Shown in pieces: positions 5,835-6,106 of a DNA stretch of 6,106 nucleotides (within the stretch, counting starts at the first letter, position 1; the number at the start of each line of letters is the position of its first letter). The stretch is from Puniceicoccaceae bacterium (lineage in GTDB: Bacteria; Verrucomicrobiota; Verrucomicrobiia; Opitutales; Coraliomargaritaceae), in the NCBI GenBank assembly GCA_003566795.1, contig PXBU01000234.1, positions 1 through 6,106 of the forward strand. Direction: 5' to 3'. The notes beneath the pieces are model-generated. The model was not told where the DNA came from, did not search any database, and worked only from the letters and a program-made list of their open reading frames with translations. Both the position numbers and the translations under genes were made by a program.

Positions 5835-6106
5835 CTATTTGATGGCGGCCTGAGCCGCTGCCAGACGCGCTACCGGCACGCGCGGTGGCGAGCAGGAAAC
5901 GTAGTCCAAGCCGACACCGTGGAAGAACTTGATCGAGGCGGGGTCGCCACCGTGTTCGCCACAGATGCCGAGCTTGAGGTCCTTGTTGGTCTTGCGGCCC
6001 TTCTGCGCTCCGATTTCCACGAGTTGGCCGACACCCTTGGCGTCGATCGAGGCGAATGGGTTCTGCGACATGATGTCGAGGTCCTTGTATTTGCCGAGGA
6101 AGGAAC
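5835..6106 (-). CDS. ppdK: Pyruvate phosphate dikinase, C-terminal 89 residues, 5' part outside the window
   Basis: End of the PEP/pyruvate-binding TIM-barrel domain of PPDK, which interconverts pyruvate + ATP + phosphate and PEP + AMP + pyrophosphate in the cytosol (gluconeogenic or pyrophosphate-linked glycolytic use). The frame is open to the window edge, beginning with SFLGKYKDLDI and continuing NPFASIDAKGVGQLVEIG. It contains GICGEHGGDP, whose Cys corresponds to the catalytic acid Cys831 of the Clostridium symbiosum enzyme, then GLDYVSCSPPRVPVARLAAAQAAIK at the C-terminus. The SCSP-RVP-ARLAAAQA ending and GICGEHGGDP together point to PPDK and not PEP synthase. A Pro stands where many homologues have Phe or Tyr (SPPRVP). 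An internal ATG at 6071 is not the true start, as PPDK is about 870-930 residues long. The stop is TAG at 5835-5837, and a strong terminator follows. Confidence 0.95.
   Translation of the reverse strand, partial: SFLGKYKDLDIMSQNPFASIDAKGVGQLVEIGAQKGRKTNKDLKLGICGEHGGDPASIKFFHGVGLDYVSCSPPRVPVARLAAAQAAIK

Overview
The window is a compact stretch of bacterial chromosome of moderate-to-high GC. Six protein-coding genes all lie on the minus strand. Reading in the direction of transcription (right to left), they are: the C-terminal end of pyruvate phosphate dikinase, cut by the window edge; a GYF_2-domain multi-pass membrane protein; a YihY/BrkB-family membrane protein with a C-terminal winged-helix-like tail; a PpiD/SurA-like membrane-anchored periplasmic folding factor; a 62-residue DUF4250 protein; and the first 375 residues of the chaperone HtpG, cut by the other edge. 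No rRNA, tRNA, CRISPR array, transposase or phage gene was seen.

Gene content (pyrophosphate-linked PPDK, GYF_2 membrane protein, YihY with a winged-helix tail, a PpiD-like protein next to DUF4250) and the absence of Shine-Dalgarno sequences at most starts would fit a Verrucomicrobiota/Opitutae-type Gram-negative. This is an inference from gene style, not from a marker gene.

Layout: 5835-6106 is the ppdK 3' end, followed by a textbook intrinsic terminator at 5782-5810. 4863-5669 is the GYF_2 membrane protein, probably its own transcription unit. 4646-4862 is non-coding on the preferred gene model and holds a long imperfect hairpin (4754-4829) that looks like a REP/MITE-type dispersed element. 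3269-4645 is the YihY-family gene. A 70-bp gap carries a candidate sigma-70 promoter for the PpiD-like gene (1540-3198), which is followed after 19 bp by DUF4250 (1332-1520), probably as one operon. A GC-rich 55-bp near-palindrome (1277-1331) starts just after the DUF4250 stop, followed by a 68-bp tandem repeat (1205-1272) and the htpG upstream region. htpG runs from 1125 out of the window.

The theme, in part, is protein quality control: a membrane-tethered periplasmic chaperone-like protein and cytosolic HtpG sit side by side, though the hairpin suggests separate transcripts. No clear novel defence or mobile system is present. The points most worth a second look are the ordered tandem repeat upstream of htpG, the two large hairpins, and the PpiD-like protein that seems to lack its parvulin domain and is coupled to DUF4250.
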